DNA from: Victivallis vadensis | GTDB taxonomy: Bacteria > Verrucomicrobiota > Lentisphaeria > Victivallales > Victivallaceae | Assembly: GCF_003096415.1 (NCBI RefSeq) | Contig: NZ_QEKH01000014.1 | Span: 62,001-126,000 of the forward strand | Length of the DNA stretch: 64,000 bases | Direction: 5' to 3' | Position numbers and translations under genes: made by a program | In this document: positions 7,914 to 16,957 of the stretch, piece after piece | How the letters are laid out: each line of letters starts with the position of its first letter | Numbering within the stretch: position 1 is the first letter of the stretch | Notes under the pieces: generated by a model | What the model saw: only the letters and a program-made list of their open reading frames with translations | Told to the model about the DNA's origin: nothing | Databases searched by the model: none

Positions 7914-9722
7914 TCACAGCCGGACCAGCCGGAGTTCCGCCAGCGTCATGGCCAGCGCCTCCCGGTCCGGACAGTCGAGCATCCGCAGCGAAATCTTCCG
8001 CCGCCCGGCTCCGTTCAGGGAGAGCGTGCCGGCCTCCGCGCTTCCGCGTATATAACACCGGTCGGAAGCGGACGGGTCGGGACGGCCGTTCAAGGTGGCG
8101 ACCAGCACGTTCGCGGCGCCTCCGTCGCCGCTGACGGCCAGCTCCACCTTCTGCCCGGTTTTCCACGCCGCGCCGTGAATCCCCGAGACGGTGACCACTT
8201 CGACCCGGTACCGTCCCTCCTCCGGGAAGTACGCTTCCCACTCGATCCGGTCGGCGGGGTTGTGCCACTCCGCCAGATTGCCGGTCCGGTCCAGACAGCA
8301 GTGGCTGACGGCGGGATGACGTTCCCCGGCGGCGCCGAGGCCGCGAAGCTCCGCCGGTTCCACGGCGGCCTCCCGCTGCCCGTGACGGATCGTTCCCCGC
8401 GCGGCAGGCAGCCGCAGGACATGGTCAAGCGGCACGAGGTCCGTACAGACTGCCGGAGCGTTCCGGCACGCCAGCTCCAGCGTCACCACGGGCAAAAGCC
8501 GGGCACGCAGCCATTCCGGCAGGCGGATGGTCAGGCAGCGGCCGCCGGAACACCCGAATTCGACGGGGCATTCCGGCTCCGCCGCAGCCCAGCAGCGGAC
8601 CACCACCTCCTCCAGACCGTACAGCCGGATTTCCGGCCGGAACTCCCGGATGATCAGATGAAGCCGGGTCCGTTTTCCCGGTCTTTGCTCCACGGTCACA
8701 TATCCCCAGTCAAATGAACATTGAAAGGGATTCGCGCCGCAGCCGTAAACCGCGAAGCCGTACCGTTCCAGCCACTTGCCTGTCTCCCGCAATACCCGGA
8801 CGGTCTCCGGCGGAAAGGAGCCGTCCGGCATCGGCCCGACGTTCAGCAGGTAGTTGGTATCCTTCTCCGCCAGCGAAGCCAGCAAGGAGAGCACTTCACC
8901 CGGAGTTTTCCAGTCGTGGTCGTTCCACTTGAATCCCCAGGTGCGGTTCAGCGTTCCGGGCGTCTCCCACATCCCTTCGGGGGGGGCGGCGGGAAGCTGG
9001 TTGTCGCCGTAGCTGCCGTAATCGCCGAAGCCATGCCCGATCCGGGTGTTGATCAGGCAGTCCGGCTGGAGTTTACGGACCAGTTCCACGATCCTGCCGG
9101 ACTCCTCGCGGGAAATCGTCAGCGGGCAGTCGAACCACATGATGCCGACCGGCCCGTAGCCGGTCAGCAGCTCCGTCAACTGCGGAATCGCCTTTCCCTC
9201 GAAATAGCGCCGGAACCGTTTTCCGCGATGCGCGGGATAGTCCCAGTCGTTCCCCCACGACATGCCGTGATTCTTCGGGCTTTCCGGTCCCGGGTCGCCG
9301 CCGTCCGGGTGGTGCCAGTCAAGGTCCTGCGAATAATAGATGCCCAGCTTCAGCCCGTACTTCGGACAGGCGGCGGCCAGCTCCGCCAAGGGATCGCGGC
9401 CGAACGGCGTCGCATCAACCACGTTATAGGAATCCACCCGGCTGCGGTACATCGCGAATCCGTCGTGATGCTTGGCGGAAAAGACCAGATAACGCATACC
9501 GGCGTCACGAGCGGTGCGGCACCACTGCTCCGCGTCGAACCGCTCCGGATTGAAACGCGCCGCCAATGCCCCGTATTCGCGATTGGGAATGCGGAAGCAG
9601 GCCTGAAGCCATTCGCCGATGTACGACATCTCCCTGCCGCGCCAGATGCCGCCGGGGATCGAATACAATCCCCAGTGGATGAACATGCCGAAGCGCGCCT
9701 CGGAAAACCACTGCGCCCTCAT
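7914..9722 (-). CDS. Alpha-L-fucosidase, GH29 family
   Basis: A 602-residue retaining fucosidase. The TIM barrel opens with FGMFIHWGLYSIPGG, continues through YLVFSAKHHDGFAMY and carries the nucleophile D198 in GIMWFDCP. The last 250 residues hold beta-sandwich material. I see no signal peptide, so it probably acts in the cytoplasm on imported oligosaccharide. Its ATG overlaps the stop of the upstream glycosidase gene by 4 bases (ATGA), which points to translational coupling. It is the last gene of a five-gene minus-strand operon starting at 15858. The downstream esterase gene is convergent, only 18 bases away. Confidence 0.92.
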   Translation of the reverse strand: MRAQWFSEARFGMFIHWGLYSIPGGIWRGREMSYIGEWLQACFRIPNREYGALAARFNPERFDAEQWCRTARDAGMRYLVFSAKHHDGFAMYRSRVDSYNVVDATPFGRDPLAELAAACPKYGLKLGIYYSQDLDWHHPDGGDPGPESPKNHGMSWGNDWDYPAHRGKRFRRYFEGKAIPQLTELLTGYGPVGIMWFDCPLTISREESGRIVELVRKLQPDCLINTRIGHGFGDYGSYGDNQLPAAPPEGMWETPGTLNRTWGFKWNDHDWKTPGEVLSLLASLAEKDTNYLLNVGPMPDGSFPPETVRVLRETGKWLERYGFAVYGCGANPFQCSFDWGYVTVEQRPGKRTRLHLIIREFRPEIRLYGLEEVVVRCWAAAEPECPVEFGCSGGRCLTIRLPEWLRARLLPVVTLELACRNAPAVCTDLVPLDHVLRLPAARGTIRHGQREAAVEPAELRGLGAAGERHPAVSHCCLDRTGNLAEWHNPADRIEWEAYFPEEGRYRVEVVTVSGIHGAAWKTGQKVELAVSGDGGAANVLVATLNGRPDPSASDRCYIRGSAEAGTLSLNGAGRRKISLRMLDCPDREALAMTLAELRLVRL

Positions 9723-12700
9723 TGCCCGCGCCGTCCTTTCCCGACCGGGATCATCCCGAACTTCGACGCGTCGCAGAAGTTCCGGGCGGTGCCGAACAGC
9801 ATCAACTGCGCTTTGCGCCCGTCGCGATCGCCGAAAGAGCCGTTGATTCCGGCGTCAAACCCGAACCGTTCCGGCGGATTGCCGTCCGCGCGGACCAGCT
9901 TCCACGGGATGGTCAGGCCGATCCAATACTCCTGCCGATCCTGCGCTGCTCCGCACAACCGCACCGTCTCCGCCGGGAGTTCCGGCAATTGCGGGCACCA
10001 CAATTGCGGTTTCGTTTTTCCCGCCACCGGCGGCAGGATCAGAAACTGAAGGACGTTCCGGCCGTACTGCGCTTTCCCCAGTCCCTCCGCCGGTGTGCGG
10101 AAGTCGAAGAAAAGCTCGACGCAACTGCCGAGCGCCCCCGGCCACACCTCCGGCAGCCTCGGGTGAATATCGCGGACCCGCCCCGCCACAAAAAGCGCCT
10201 CGCGATTCCAGCCGAGCCGGAAACCGCCGGAGAGTTCGGCGGGACCGCCCCAGAAGTGCGCCTCCTGGATGGAAGCCGTGTCGGAGGGGCGGCCGAACAC
10301 CGCTTGCTCAATCCGGTCAAGTTTCAGTTCAGGGGCAAAGCCGTCCAGCGCGTCGCCGGCGGCAAGCACAAAATTTTCCGGCACTTCTCCGGCGGCGCCG
10401 GAGGCTGAAACACCGATCCGGCAGCCCCGGGTCAGTTCCACATTGTTCGGCAGCCGGAGCGTGACCGGCAGCTCAAATACACTCCCTTTGGCTCCGGCCT
10501 CCAGCCGACAGTCGAACTTCACCTTGCGGCGGCGTCCGGGGCGGATTGCCACCTCCTCTTCCCGCGGCGAAACAACAAGCCCCGGAACCGCGCCCGCTTC
10601 AAGCCGGGCATTCCAGACTTCGTCGCCGGTGTTGAGCAGCGTCAGAGCCACGGAACCCGTCCCGCCGACGATGTTCTCAACCTCGACCGCGCTGACCGGC
10701 GAGGAAAGCACCTCCAATTCGCCATCCGCCAGATGCACATACCGCGGCATGGTGGTCAGCGGCAGCAGGAACACGCCCCGCCCGTCCCGTCCGGCCCCCG
10801 GCACGGCGCGGAATATCCGGCGCTCACCGAAGACGTTCACCGTTTCCAGCTCATTTCCCGGAGCGGTCACCAGCACATCCGCCGCAGCATCCGCGGCCCA
10901 CAGCACCGCGACCCGTCCCGCCGCCGCTTTACTGAAAAGCGCGCCGCGCACCTCGCCGGAATCCAGCCAGCGATACGACTTGCCGGGATCGGCGCTCTCA
11001 AACTGCGCGGCCAGCACCGCGACGGCCAGACTGAGCAGGCTCGGAGTGCGTTCACCCGCCGGAGTAGCTGAAAGCAGCGAAAAATCCGGCTCCCTCTCCG
11101 TCCATGGTTTACCGTCTTTCGGCCACTCCGGGTTCCAGCCGAAGAAGATGAACCCCTCCGAACCGGATGCCAGATTGATCACCGCGTTTTTAACGATCGA
11201 AGCCGAAGCCTCCCACTCGTCGTTAACCCGGCCCGGCCATGAAGCCGTGGAGACGAAGCCGGTCCGGCGCTCCTTCGCCGCCAGCGCCACCGTCTCCGGC
11301 GGAATCGGCCGGTCCGCCTCGTAGCGGAGCGCCTGAAGCACGCCGGTCTCGGAGTTGAAACGCCGGATTCCGGCAGGCGCCGCCTCCCGCACCTCCCCGA
11401 GAAAACGGCGCAGGTTCGCCTGATCCGGCTGGCGCGGCGTGGTATAGGTGTGATAGGAGAGCACGTCGAAGTTGCCCGTCGCTCCGGCTGCCAGCGCCCG
11501 CTTCATCCACGGCAGGAAACTGCCGGTGCCGCAGACGCCGTAGATGCGGACGTCGGGATCGACCGCTTTCACAGTACGGTAAACCGTCCGGCAGACCTCG
11601 GCGTAATCCTCCGGATGCTCCGGCATTCCATACGCGTTCGGTTCGTTCTCGATCTCGTAGTGCCGGATCCTGCCGCGATAACGTTCGGCGCTCTCCCGCA
11701 GGAAACGGGCGTACTTTTTCAGGTCCGGGAAGCCGCCGCCCTTCGCGCTCGGCCACTGTTTCATCCCGCGCGGATACTCCCGCTCGCGGTGCCACGCCGA
11801 GTAGGGATAGCTCTGCAACGAAACGAAAAGCTCCCGCCCCGCCATCAGTTCCCAGTCGAGCGCGGCGTTCCAGTTCCACTCCTGCGGAGGCGCGGCCGGA
11901 TCGTGTTCAGGAGCCGTGCTGTGGTCCACGAAAGCCGGTCCCTGCACCCATCCCCAGCGCAAATACTTGTGGGCATACCGCAGCGGCAGCGCGTCGGGCC
12001 AGAAACCGAAGGCTTTCACGTCGCAGTCGTGCAGTCCGAAAAGCCCCGGCCCGGCCGGTTCCGGACGGCGCGCGACATGCAGAAAATTCTTTTTCACCCG
12101 GAACGGGGCCGACAGTCCGTCGATCGAGATCACCAGATGGTACACGTCGCTTTGCAGCAGGGCCGGGGACATCACCGGGACCATCGTGCTGCACCCCGGT
12201 TCCAGAAGCCGTTTCTCCTGCCGGACGTTCCGAATCCGGTTCACCTCCGATTGCAGTTCATAGCGGAGGGTGACCTCCCGCCGTTCTTGCGTACTGTTCA
12301 GCAGTTGAACCAGCGGATAATCGCGTTTTTCCGGGTCGGAACCGATCACATAGGTATCGAAGCCGTGCACGGCGGCCGTAACGCCCCCCTGCCCCGCCGG
12401 GACCAGCCGGCCGGAGTAATCCCGTTCCCAGCCGACCGAAAAGCTCCCGCCGCCGCCTTTGAGCTCAAGCTCATCGACCAGCGATGCGGAACAGCCGAGC
12501 CGCTGCACGGTGAAGTTTTCCGGCAGCTTCACCTCCAGCGTTTCGCCGTTCTCCTGCGTCAGTCCGGCCCGGCCGTTTCCCCACGTCAGAAGCAGTTTAT
12601 GCCACTTGCCCGGCGCCTGCGTCCCCCGGGAGTCGGCCCGGCCTTCGCCGGACTCCAGCCGGAACCTCCGCTCCTGCGACGGGCCGGCGGGGATGACGAC

Positions 12701-13000
12701 TTTCAACTCCCCCGCCGGGCCGCCCAGCGTCAGCACCTCCTTGGCCGGACGGCGCATGCAGTCCTCCACGAACAGCGACACGCTCCCGGCTTCCAGCCCG
12801 GTCAGGTGCGGCGCCAGCTCATAGGTGAAACGGACCATTTCAAACGGCAGCCGGTTTCCCTTCGCGCCCCCGGCAACCGGGGCAACCACCGGCACACGCA
12901 GATTCAACCCGCCCCCGGAAGGGTAGACGGGAAGCTCCGCCGCACCCGACAACAGCGCCGGGCCGCAGCAGAGCGAGGCGAGGATCAGACAGTGTTTCAT
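9719..13000 (-). CDS. Large secreted glycoside hydrolase (clan-A-like) with C-terminal CBM9-like domain
   Basis: A 1093-residue exported protein with a signal peptide ending near LLSGAAEL. About 300 residues of beta-rich sequence lead into a TIM barrel with the classic clan-A pair: acid/base E453 in EIENEPNAYG and likely nucleophile E551 in FNSETGVL. The final 190 residues (from about DGFAPELKLDRI) read like a CBM9-type carbohydrate-binding or dehydrogenase-like sugar-binding domain. GH39, GH5-like or an unassigned family are all possible and the substrate is unknown. Overlaps of 4 bases with both neighbours (13000/12997 and 9722/9719) show a coupled operon with the DNRLRE-like protein and the fucosidase. 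Confidence 0.82.
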   Translation of the reverse strand: MKHCLILASLCCGPALLSGAAELPVYPSGGGLNLRVPVVAPVAGGAKGNRLPFEMVRFTYELAPHLTGLEAGSVSLFVEDCMRRPAKEVLTLGGPAGELKVVIPAGPSQERRFRLESGEGRADSRGTQAPGKWHKLLLTWGNGRAGLTQENGETLEVKLPENFTVQRLGCSASLVDELELKGGGGSFSVGWERDYSGRLVPAGQGGVTAAVHGFDTYVIGSDPEKRDYPLVQLLNSTQERREVTLRYELQSEVNRIRNVRQEKRLLEPGCSTMVPVMSPALLQSDVYHLVISIDGLSAPFRVKKNFLHVARRPEPAGPGLFGLHDCDVKAFGFWPDALPLRYAHKYLRWGWVQGPAFVDHSTAPEHDPAAPPQEWNWNAALDWELMAGRELFVSLQSYPYSAWHREREYPRGMKQWPSAKGGGFPDLKKYARFLRESAERYRGRIRHYEIENEPNAYGMPEHPEDYAEVCRTVYRTVKAVDPDVRIYGVCGTGSFLPWMKRALAAGATGNFDVLSYHTYTTPRQPDQANLRRFLGEVREAAPAGIRRFNSETGVLQALRYEADRPIPPETVALAAKERRTGFVSTASWPGRVNDEWEASASIVKNAVINLASGSEGFIFFGWNPEWPKDGKPWTEREPDFSLLSATPAGERTPSLLSLAVAVLAAQFESADPGKSYRWLDSGEVRGALFSKAAAGRVAVLWAADAAADVLVTAPGNELETVNVFGERRIFRAVPGAGRDGRGVFLLPLTTMPRYVHLADGELEVLSSPVSAVEVENIVGGTGSVALTLLNTGDEVWNARLEAGAVPGLVVSPREEEVAIRPGRRRKVKFDCRLEAGAKGSVFELPVTLRLPNNVELTRGCRIGVSASGAAGEVPENFVLAAGDALDGFAPELKLDRIEQAVFGRPSDTASIQEAHFWGGPAELSGGFRLGWNREALFVAGRVRDIHPRLPEVWPGALGSCVELFFDFRTPAEGLGKAQYGRNVLQFLILPPVAGKTKPQLWCPQLPELPAETVRLCGAAQDRQEYWIGLTIPWKLVRADGNPPERFGFDAGINGSFGDRDGRKAQLMLFGTARNFCDASKFGMIPVGKGRRGQ

Positions 13001-13638
13001 CCCCTTCCTCCCTGCTCCGTCACGATGGTCAGCACCGGCAGCGACGAAGCCGCATAGCGCCGGGCGAATTCGCTCGAACGGATCCGCCAGGCCGCGGCGG
13101 CGTTCTTCTCATCGGCGGCTTCCAGCCGGAAACCGATCCACCCGGCCCCGGCGGCAACCGCCTTTTTCAATTGTTCCGTCACATCGACCACGACCGGCCG
13201 GGAGAGATCCGCCGCCCGGTTCGGCAGGATCACCCCGGCTTTCTCTCCCGCGCCGTCATCGGCCAGACCGATCTTGCCGTCGGCTTCCGTGCCCCAATAG
13301 ACCCACAGCACGGTTTCCGGCCCGGCGATGCCGGGAGTATCCGGGTGGCACCCGGTTCTGCCGTTCAGGGTCACGGTCAAAGTCGCCTTGGCGACCGCCG
13401 ATTTCTCCGGCAGTTTGTATTCAAGCACGCTCCGGTGGATGCCGTTCCCGAGCTTTCCGGTCAACAGCTCCAGCACCGGTTTCTCCTGCGTATGCGTCAG
13501 CACCGATTCGACCACGCCGTCGCCGTTGCGGTCGATCAGCATTCCATCCGCGGCGGACTGAAGTTTCAGCTCCGCGCCGTTCAGCAGCATCGCGCCTCCG
13601 CACGCCAGGGTCAGAAAGAACAGTTTTTTCATCTTCAT
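12997..13638 (-). CDS. Secreted DNRLRE-like beta-sandwich protein
   Basis: A 213-residue protein with a signal peptide (MKMKKLFFLTLACGGAMLLNG). The mature part follows the pattern of DNRLRE domains: an initial ADGMLIDRNGDGV, a conserved LEYKLP strand, a TLTVTLNGRTG strand, VVDVTEQLKKAV, and a closing WIGFRL strand. Such domains are found in surface and cell-wall proteins and probably bind or present carbohydrate. Here it stands alone instead of being part of a large enzyme. It begins 9 bases after the pseudopilin stop and overlaps the glycosidase start by 4 bases, so all are likely made together. Confidence 0.75.
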   Translation of the reverse strand: MKMKKLFFLTLACGGAMLLNGAELKLQSAADGMLIDRNGDGVVESVLTHTQEKPVLELLTGKLGNGIHRSVLEYKLPEKSAVAKATLTVTLNGRTGCHPDTPGIAGPETVLWVYWGTEADGKIGLADDGAGEKAGVILPNRAADLSRPVVVDVTEQLKKAVAAGAGWIGFRLEAADEKNAAAAWRIRSSEFARRYAASSLPVLTIVTEQGGRG

Positions 13639-13647
13639 ACTCCTTTG

Positions 13648-14769
13648 TTATCGTTCCACTTTCCAGTATTCGTTCTCATTGTTGATCAGCGCGGCGGTCG
13701 GCACGCTCTCCACATGGCCGTCCAGCCAGATCGCATTGCTCCGTCCGGAATGCCGCGCATACGGATACGCATCCGCCCATCCCCAACTGATCAACTGCCC
13801 CCAGCCCGTCTCCGCCGTGGAATCCGCCGCCATCAGCGTCCGCGACGGCTGCGAAATCCTCGAAAGTTTCTTCCCGAGCGCAGTATTGCTCGCCCCGGCA
13901 CCGAGATGCATGTAGTTGATCCCGTACATCACCCATGTATGGCGGTTGCTGTATTTCGCATAATATTCCTCGTTCGCAAGACTCCGCACCGGGCAGCGCG
14001 TGATCAGGCCCTTATCCGCCGAATGCGCGCTCCACGCCACGTTGGTATCGTTGTTGAAAAAATAAACCGTGGTAATCTGGATCAGCCAGTTCGGATAGAT
14101 GCCCGCCCCGCTCGGCGACGGGTAAAAGCCATCGTAGTCCCCATGATAGAAAGTCATCAGTCTGGAAATCTGGCTCTGGTTGCTCACGCAGCTGATCGCC
14201 CTCGCCTTGTCCCGCGCCTTGTTGAGAGCCGGCAGCAGCATCGCCGCCAGTATCGCTATGATCGCAATCACCACGAGCAGCTCAATCAGCGTAAAACTGC
14301 AGCGGGATAGTCTCCGACGGAGGATTTCGCTCCAGCCGGAGCGACCAGCGCTTTCGCCGCTGGACCACGACCGGCAAGGTGCCGGTGCCGGGTACGGGGC
14401 GGTGCAGTGCAAAGACGCGGTCGATCGACGGCGGAAAAAAGATCCGCAAAAACGTGAAGTTGTCTTCCCGCTTTTCTGCGGAAAAACAACTTCACGTTTT
14501 TGCTCCGACTTGCCGCCTGCAGAGCATTGGCAGAGGCGTGAGAGCTTGCGGGAAATGAGAGAGATGTTCGGATTGGTTGGTACGGGGAGAGATGCGGCGC
14601 TGGTCGCCGCTTTCTCTCCCCCGAACCCCTCTCTTTTACGCAGAGCGGAAACAAGGGACCGGAAGGTATGAAGTGACGGCACGCATGGAATAATACCGTT
14701 CAGAAATTTGATCAGTGTGTAATAAACCGCTGACCTGCCGCCGGAATGGAAACGCTTCTCTTCGAACAT
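13648..14769 (-). CDS. Type IV pseudopilin (H-X9-DG type) with a 158-residue repeat-encoded leader
   Basis: The C-terminal 215 residues are a normal pseudopilin: [20 protein letters not shown] from F159, a globular domain, and the [14 protein letters not shown] motif (H-X9-DG). The part before F159 is abnormal. The ATG at 14769 has a good CAGGAG site and lies 3 bases after the GntR stop codon, so it looks native. A normal leader would have 5-15 residues, yet here the frame runs through the 278-bp repeat at 14371-14648 for over 150 residues rich in Arg, Ser and Pro. The frame is never broken. Either a very long leader is made and cut off by prepilin peptidase, or the gene is damaged and restarts internally. 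The residue before the cleavage site is Ser, not Gly. Confidence 0.75.
   Translation of the reverse strand: MFEEKRFHSGGRSAVYYTLIKFLNGIIPCVPSLHTFRSLVSALRKREGFGGEKAATSAASLPVPTNPNISLISRKLSRLCQCSAGGKSEQKREVVFPQKSGKTTSRFCGSFFRRRSTASLHCTAPYPAPAPCRSWSSGESAGRSGWSEILRRRLSRCSFTLIELLVVIAIIAILAAMLLPALNKARDKARAISCVSNQSQISRLMTFYHGDYDGFYPSPSGAGIYPNWLIQITTVYFFNNDTNVAWSAHSADKGLITRCPVRSLANEEYYAKYSNRHTWVMYGINYMHLGAGASNTALGKKLSRISQPSRTLMAADSTAETGWGQLISWGWADAYPYARHSGRSNAIWLDGHVESVPTAALINNENEYWKVER
14371..14648 (-). repeat. 278-bp repeat, copy 1, inside a pseudopilin leader
   Basis: This block matches 44250-44527 with no net length change. I count about ten substitutions in the first 146 positions, none in the central 58, and more in the last 74. 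Both copies have the same orientation relative to the pseudopilin frame and the same frame is open through both. One end carries CCGGCACCTTGCCGG. It sits between the start codon and the FTLIELL codons of the host gene. Confidence 0.9.
14446..14503. repeat. 58-nt palindrome in repeat copy 1
   Basis: Perfect 18-base arms (14446-14463 and 14486-14503) flank a partly paired centre, so a stem of about 26 bp with a short loop is possible. The 58 bases are identical, in gene orientation, to 44395-44452. Confidence 0.95.
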
Positions 14770-14772
14770 GGG

Positions 14773-15858
14773 TTACTCCTGATGGTTGATGATGAGTTTC
14801 GAGTCTATTTTGATATAACTTACAAAGCCGCATTCCGAGTCGATATCGATGTTGTCGAAGATCAGCCTGCCGAGCGTCTGCGCCATTTCGACATGCGGCG
14901 GCGCAATCGTGGTCAGGCGGTAACTGTCATATTCGCTGTTGTTGTCGAAACTGATCATCTCCGGCGGACGCTTCGCTCCGCGTTCGGCGAAATAATCGAT
15001 GATGCGGGCGGCAAGCTCGTCGGTGCTGACGATCAGGCCGCAGCCGCTTCCGTTCTCCATGCAGTTGCGGTAAATCTGCTCCAGTCCGACCCACTCCTCC
15101 GGTTTGTTCCGGCCGTCGCTGAGACGGCGCATCGTAAATTCCACGCCCAGCAGGCGTTCCCGGTTGAAGTCCAGATAGTTCTTCGAGGAGATTTCGCGGC
15201 GGCAGTAGGCGATCTTCCGGATTCCCTTTTCCATCAGGTACTTCGCGGCCAGGCTCCCCTCGCCGAAGATATTGACCGTCACCGTGTGGAACGGCCAGTG
15301 CATCCAGCTCATCGCGCCGGACTGGTAGACGAAAATCTTATTGTGATACTGGAAGAAGAGATCGGAATTTTCAATCAGGAATTCGTCCTCTTCCCCGCGG
15401 ACCGACAGAATGAACGCCGCAATTCCCGTCTCCGTGAGCCGCAGCAGCTTCTCCTTGAGTTCCGCCCGGTCCCGCACATCATCCAGATGAACGTCCTCCA
15501 ACGTAAAATCCTCGGCGGCCAGCGCCTGCTGCAGAGTCCGGCGGAACTCCCCGGTCCAGTGCAGATACTCGTAACTGTTCCGGCTGTGGATCACGCAGAT
15601 CCGGCGCGTCATCTCACATTTGAGCTGGCGGAGCAGATTCGGATTCACCGGAGCGGACACCCTTGTTCCCGCGCGTTTGCTGCGGCTGACGATCCCGCGC
15701 CGCTCCAACTGCTTGATGGCCCGGTAGGCGTTCATTCTGGTCGTGGAAAATTTCCGGGCCAGCTCCTGCTCCGACTCGATATGGCTCCCCGGCGACAGTT
15801 GTCCGTCGATCAGCCTCCCGGCCAGGTGCCGATAGATTTCAAATTGCTCTTGATTCAC
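14773..15858 (-). CDS. GntR/LacI-type transcriptional regulator (operon regulator)
   Basis: A 361-residue regulator. Residues 1-70 form a GntR winged helix (QELARKFSTTRMNAYRAIKQLERRGIV), and the rest resembles a LacI-type periplasmic-binding fold (RRICVIHSRNS, then GLIVSTDELAARI and PPEMISFDNNSEYDSYRLTTI). This is the AraR-like architecture that senses a sugar and releases DNA. A near-consensus promoter lies just upstream (15896-15924). It is the first gene of the operon that continues into the pseudopilin, DNRLRE-like, glycosidase and fucosidase genes, so it probably controls itself and the whole set. Confidence 0.9.
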   Translation of the reverse strand: MNQEQFEIYRHLAGRLIDGQLSPGSHIESEQELARKFSTTRMNAYRAIKQLERRGIVSRSKRAGTRVSAPVNPNLLRQLKCEMTRRICVIHSRNSYEYLHWTGEFRRTLQQALAAEDFTLEDVHLDDVRDRAELKEKLLRLTETGIAAFILSVRGEEDEFLIENSDLFFQYHNKIFVYQSGAMSWMHWPFHTVTVNIFGEGSLAAKYLMEKGIRKIAYCRREISSKNYLDFNRERLLGVEFTMRRLSDGRNKPEEWVGLEQIYRNCMENGSGCGLIVSTDELAARIIDYFAERGAKRPPEMISFDNNSEYDSYRLTTIAPPHVEMAQTLGRLIFDNIDIDSECGFVSYIKIDSKLIINHQE

Positions 15859-15895
15859 AGCGTCAACCGGTTTTAATGTTCAATTCTCTTTGAAT

Positions 15896-15924
15896 ATTAT
15901 ACCAAATAATGTTCTTTTTGTCAA
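15896..15924 (-). promoter_or_regulatory. Consensus sigma-70 promoter of the GntR-led operon
   Basis: On the minus strand TTGACA (15924-15919) and TATAAT (15901-15896) are exactly 17 bases apart, a perfect match to consensus. Between the -10 box and the gene is TTCAAAGAGAATTGAA, a 5-bp inverted repeat (TTCAA/TTGAA) that could be an operator for the regulator it drives. The operator role is inferred. Confidence 0.85.
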
Positions 15925-16052
15925 GAGCATAACTGAAAAAAACTGAAAAAAAGGGGAATCCCAGAAGTTGCGCAGCGGCGGAGCACCGCTTGCAAAACCG
16001 TCCGCCGCGCGGTATGTTAACTCCGGTACCCAACCAAGACGGAGTTATCATC

Positions 16053-16799
16053 ATGTACGAAGAACTGAAACAGATGCTGCAGGAATCCAGACGCACCCTC
16101 GCCTTCACCGGAGCCGGCATCTCCACTTTGTCCGGCATCCGGGATTTCCGGGGCAAAAACGGCGTTTACCTTGAACCGTGGCACGGCAAATCCGTCGAAG
16201 AGATTCTGTCGCTCGACTGCTTCCTCGCCGAACCCGCGCTGTTCTACGGCTGGGCCGCCGAATTCCTGTACCGGCTGGAAGAGTTCCATCCCGCCGCCGT
16301 CCACCGCGCCCTTGCCGGGCTTGAACAATCCGGCCTGCTGCGCGGCGTATACACTCAGAATATCGACCTGCTCCACCAGCAAGCGGGCAGCCGCCACGTT
16401 TACGAACTGCACGGCAGCCCCGCCCGGCACCACTGCCTGAAATGCCGGAAGCAGTTCGGTTATGCCGAAATCGCGCCGCTGGTGCTCGCCGGAAAAGTGC
16501 CTCGCTGCGGCTGCGGCGGCCTCGTCAAACCCGATATCGTCTTTTACGGTGAAAACCTCGACGAAGCCCTGCTCAACCAGGCATTCGCCGATATGGAAAA
16601 AGCCGAACTCGTGCTGGTGCTCGGCAGCAGCCTGACCGTCCAGCCCGCCGCCTCGCTGCCGATGGCGGCCAACTACGGCGGCGGCAAAATCGTGATCGTC
16701 AATGCCCAGCCCACGCCGCTCGACCGCTACGCGGCACTGCGCTATGACGACCTGCAAAGCGTCTTTGAAGAGCTTGAAAACTGGCTGGAACACCGGTGA
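16053..16799 (+). CDS. NAD-dependent protein deacylase, Sir2 family
   Basis: A 248-residue cytoplasmic sirtuin that removes acyl groups from lysines using NAD+. The NAD-binding motif GAGISTLSGIRDFRG, the TQNID motif, the catalytic H120 in YELHGS, and a zinc site (CLKC, later CGC) are all present. The start is the ATG at 16053, which has CGGAG upstream; an in-frame start at 15990 would lack this. The gene is divergent from the GntR operon and appears monocistronic. Substrates cannot be told from sequence. Confidence 0.93.
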   Translation: MYEELKQMLQESRRTLAFTGAGISTLSGIRDFRGKNGVYLEPWHGKSVEEILSLDCFLAEPALFYGWAAEFLYRLEEFHPAAVHRALAGLEQSGLLRGVYTQNIDLLHQQAGSRHVYELHGSPARHHCLKCRKQFGYAEIAPLVLAGKVPRCGCGGLVKPDIVFYGENLDEALLNQAFADMEKAELVLVLGSSLTVQPAASLPMAANYGGGKIVIVNAQPTPLDRYAALRYDDLQSVFEELENWLEHR

Positions 16800-16957
16800 C
16801 GCGCGCCATTTTCCCTCGCCGCCGACGGTGACGCCGGCATCCTCGAATTCGCGGACGCCGGCCGTCTTCCCGTGAAAGCGGCACACCCCGGCACGGTGCG
16901 GAAATTACAGTGCAGTGCAGAAATTCCGCCCGCGCCGACGATTGCGATGCGAAGCAC
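16800..16957 (-). pseudogene. Remnant of a Gfo/Idh/MocA-type oxidoreductase
   Basis: On the minus strand a GTG at 16957 begins LRIAIVGAGGISALHCNFRT, the dinucleotide-binding start of a Gfo/Idh/MocA dehydrogenase. After about 30 residues the likeness moves into another frame (GVREFEDAGVTVGGE) and then ends at the Sir2 gene. Only the first 50 or so residues of a protein of about 350 remain, with a frameshift. It is a decayed fragment and no functional product is expected. Confidence 0.6.

Noticed and set aside
9719-13000. Assignment of the large hydrolase to GH39 or GH79
   Set aside because: The Glu pair fits clan A in general, but I could not find motifs specific enough to choose a family.
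14371-14648. CRISPR or tRNA in the palindromic repeats
   Set aside because: There are only single copies at each site with no regular spacers, and no cloverleaf with a CCA-like end can be drawn.
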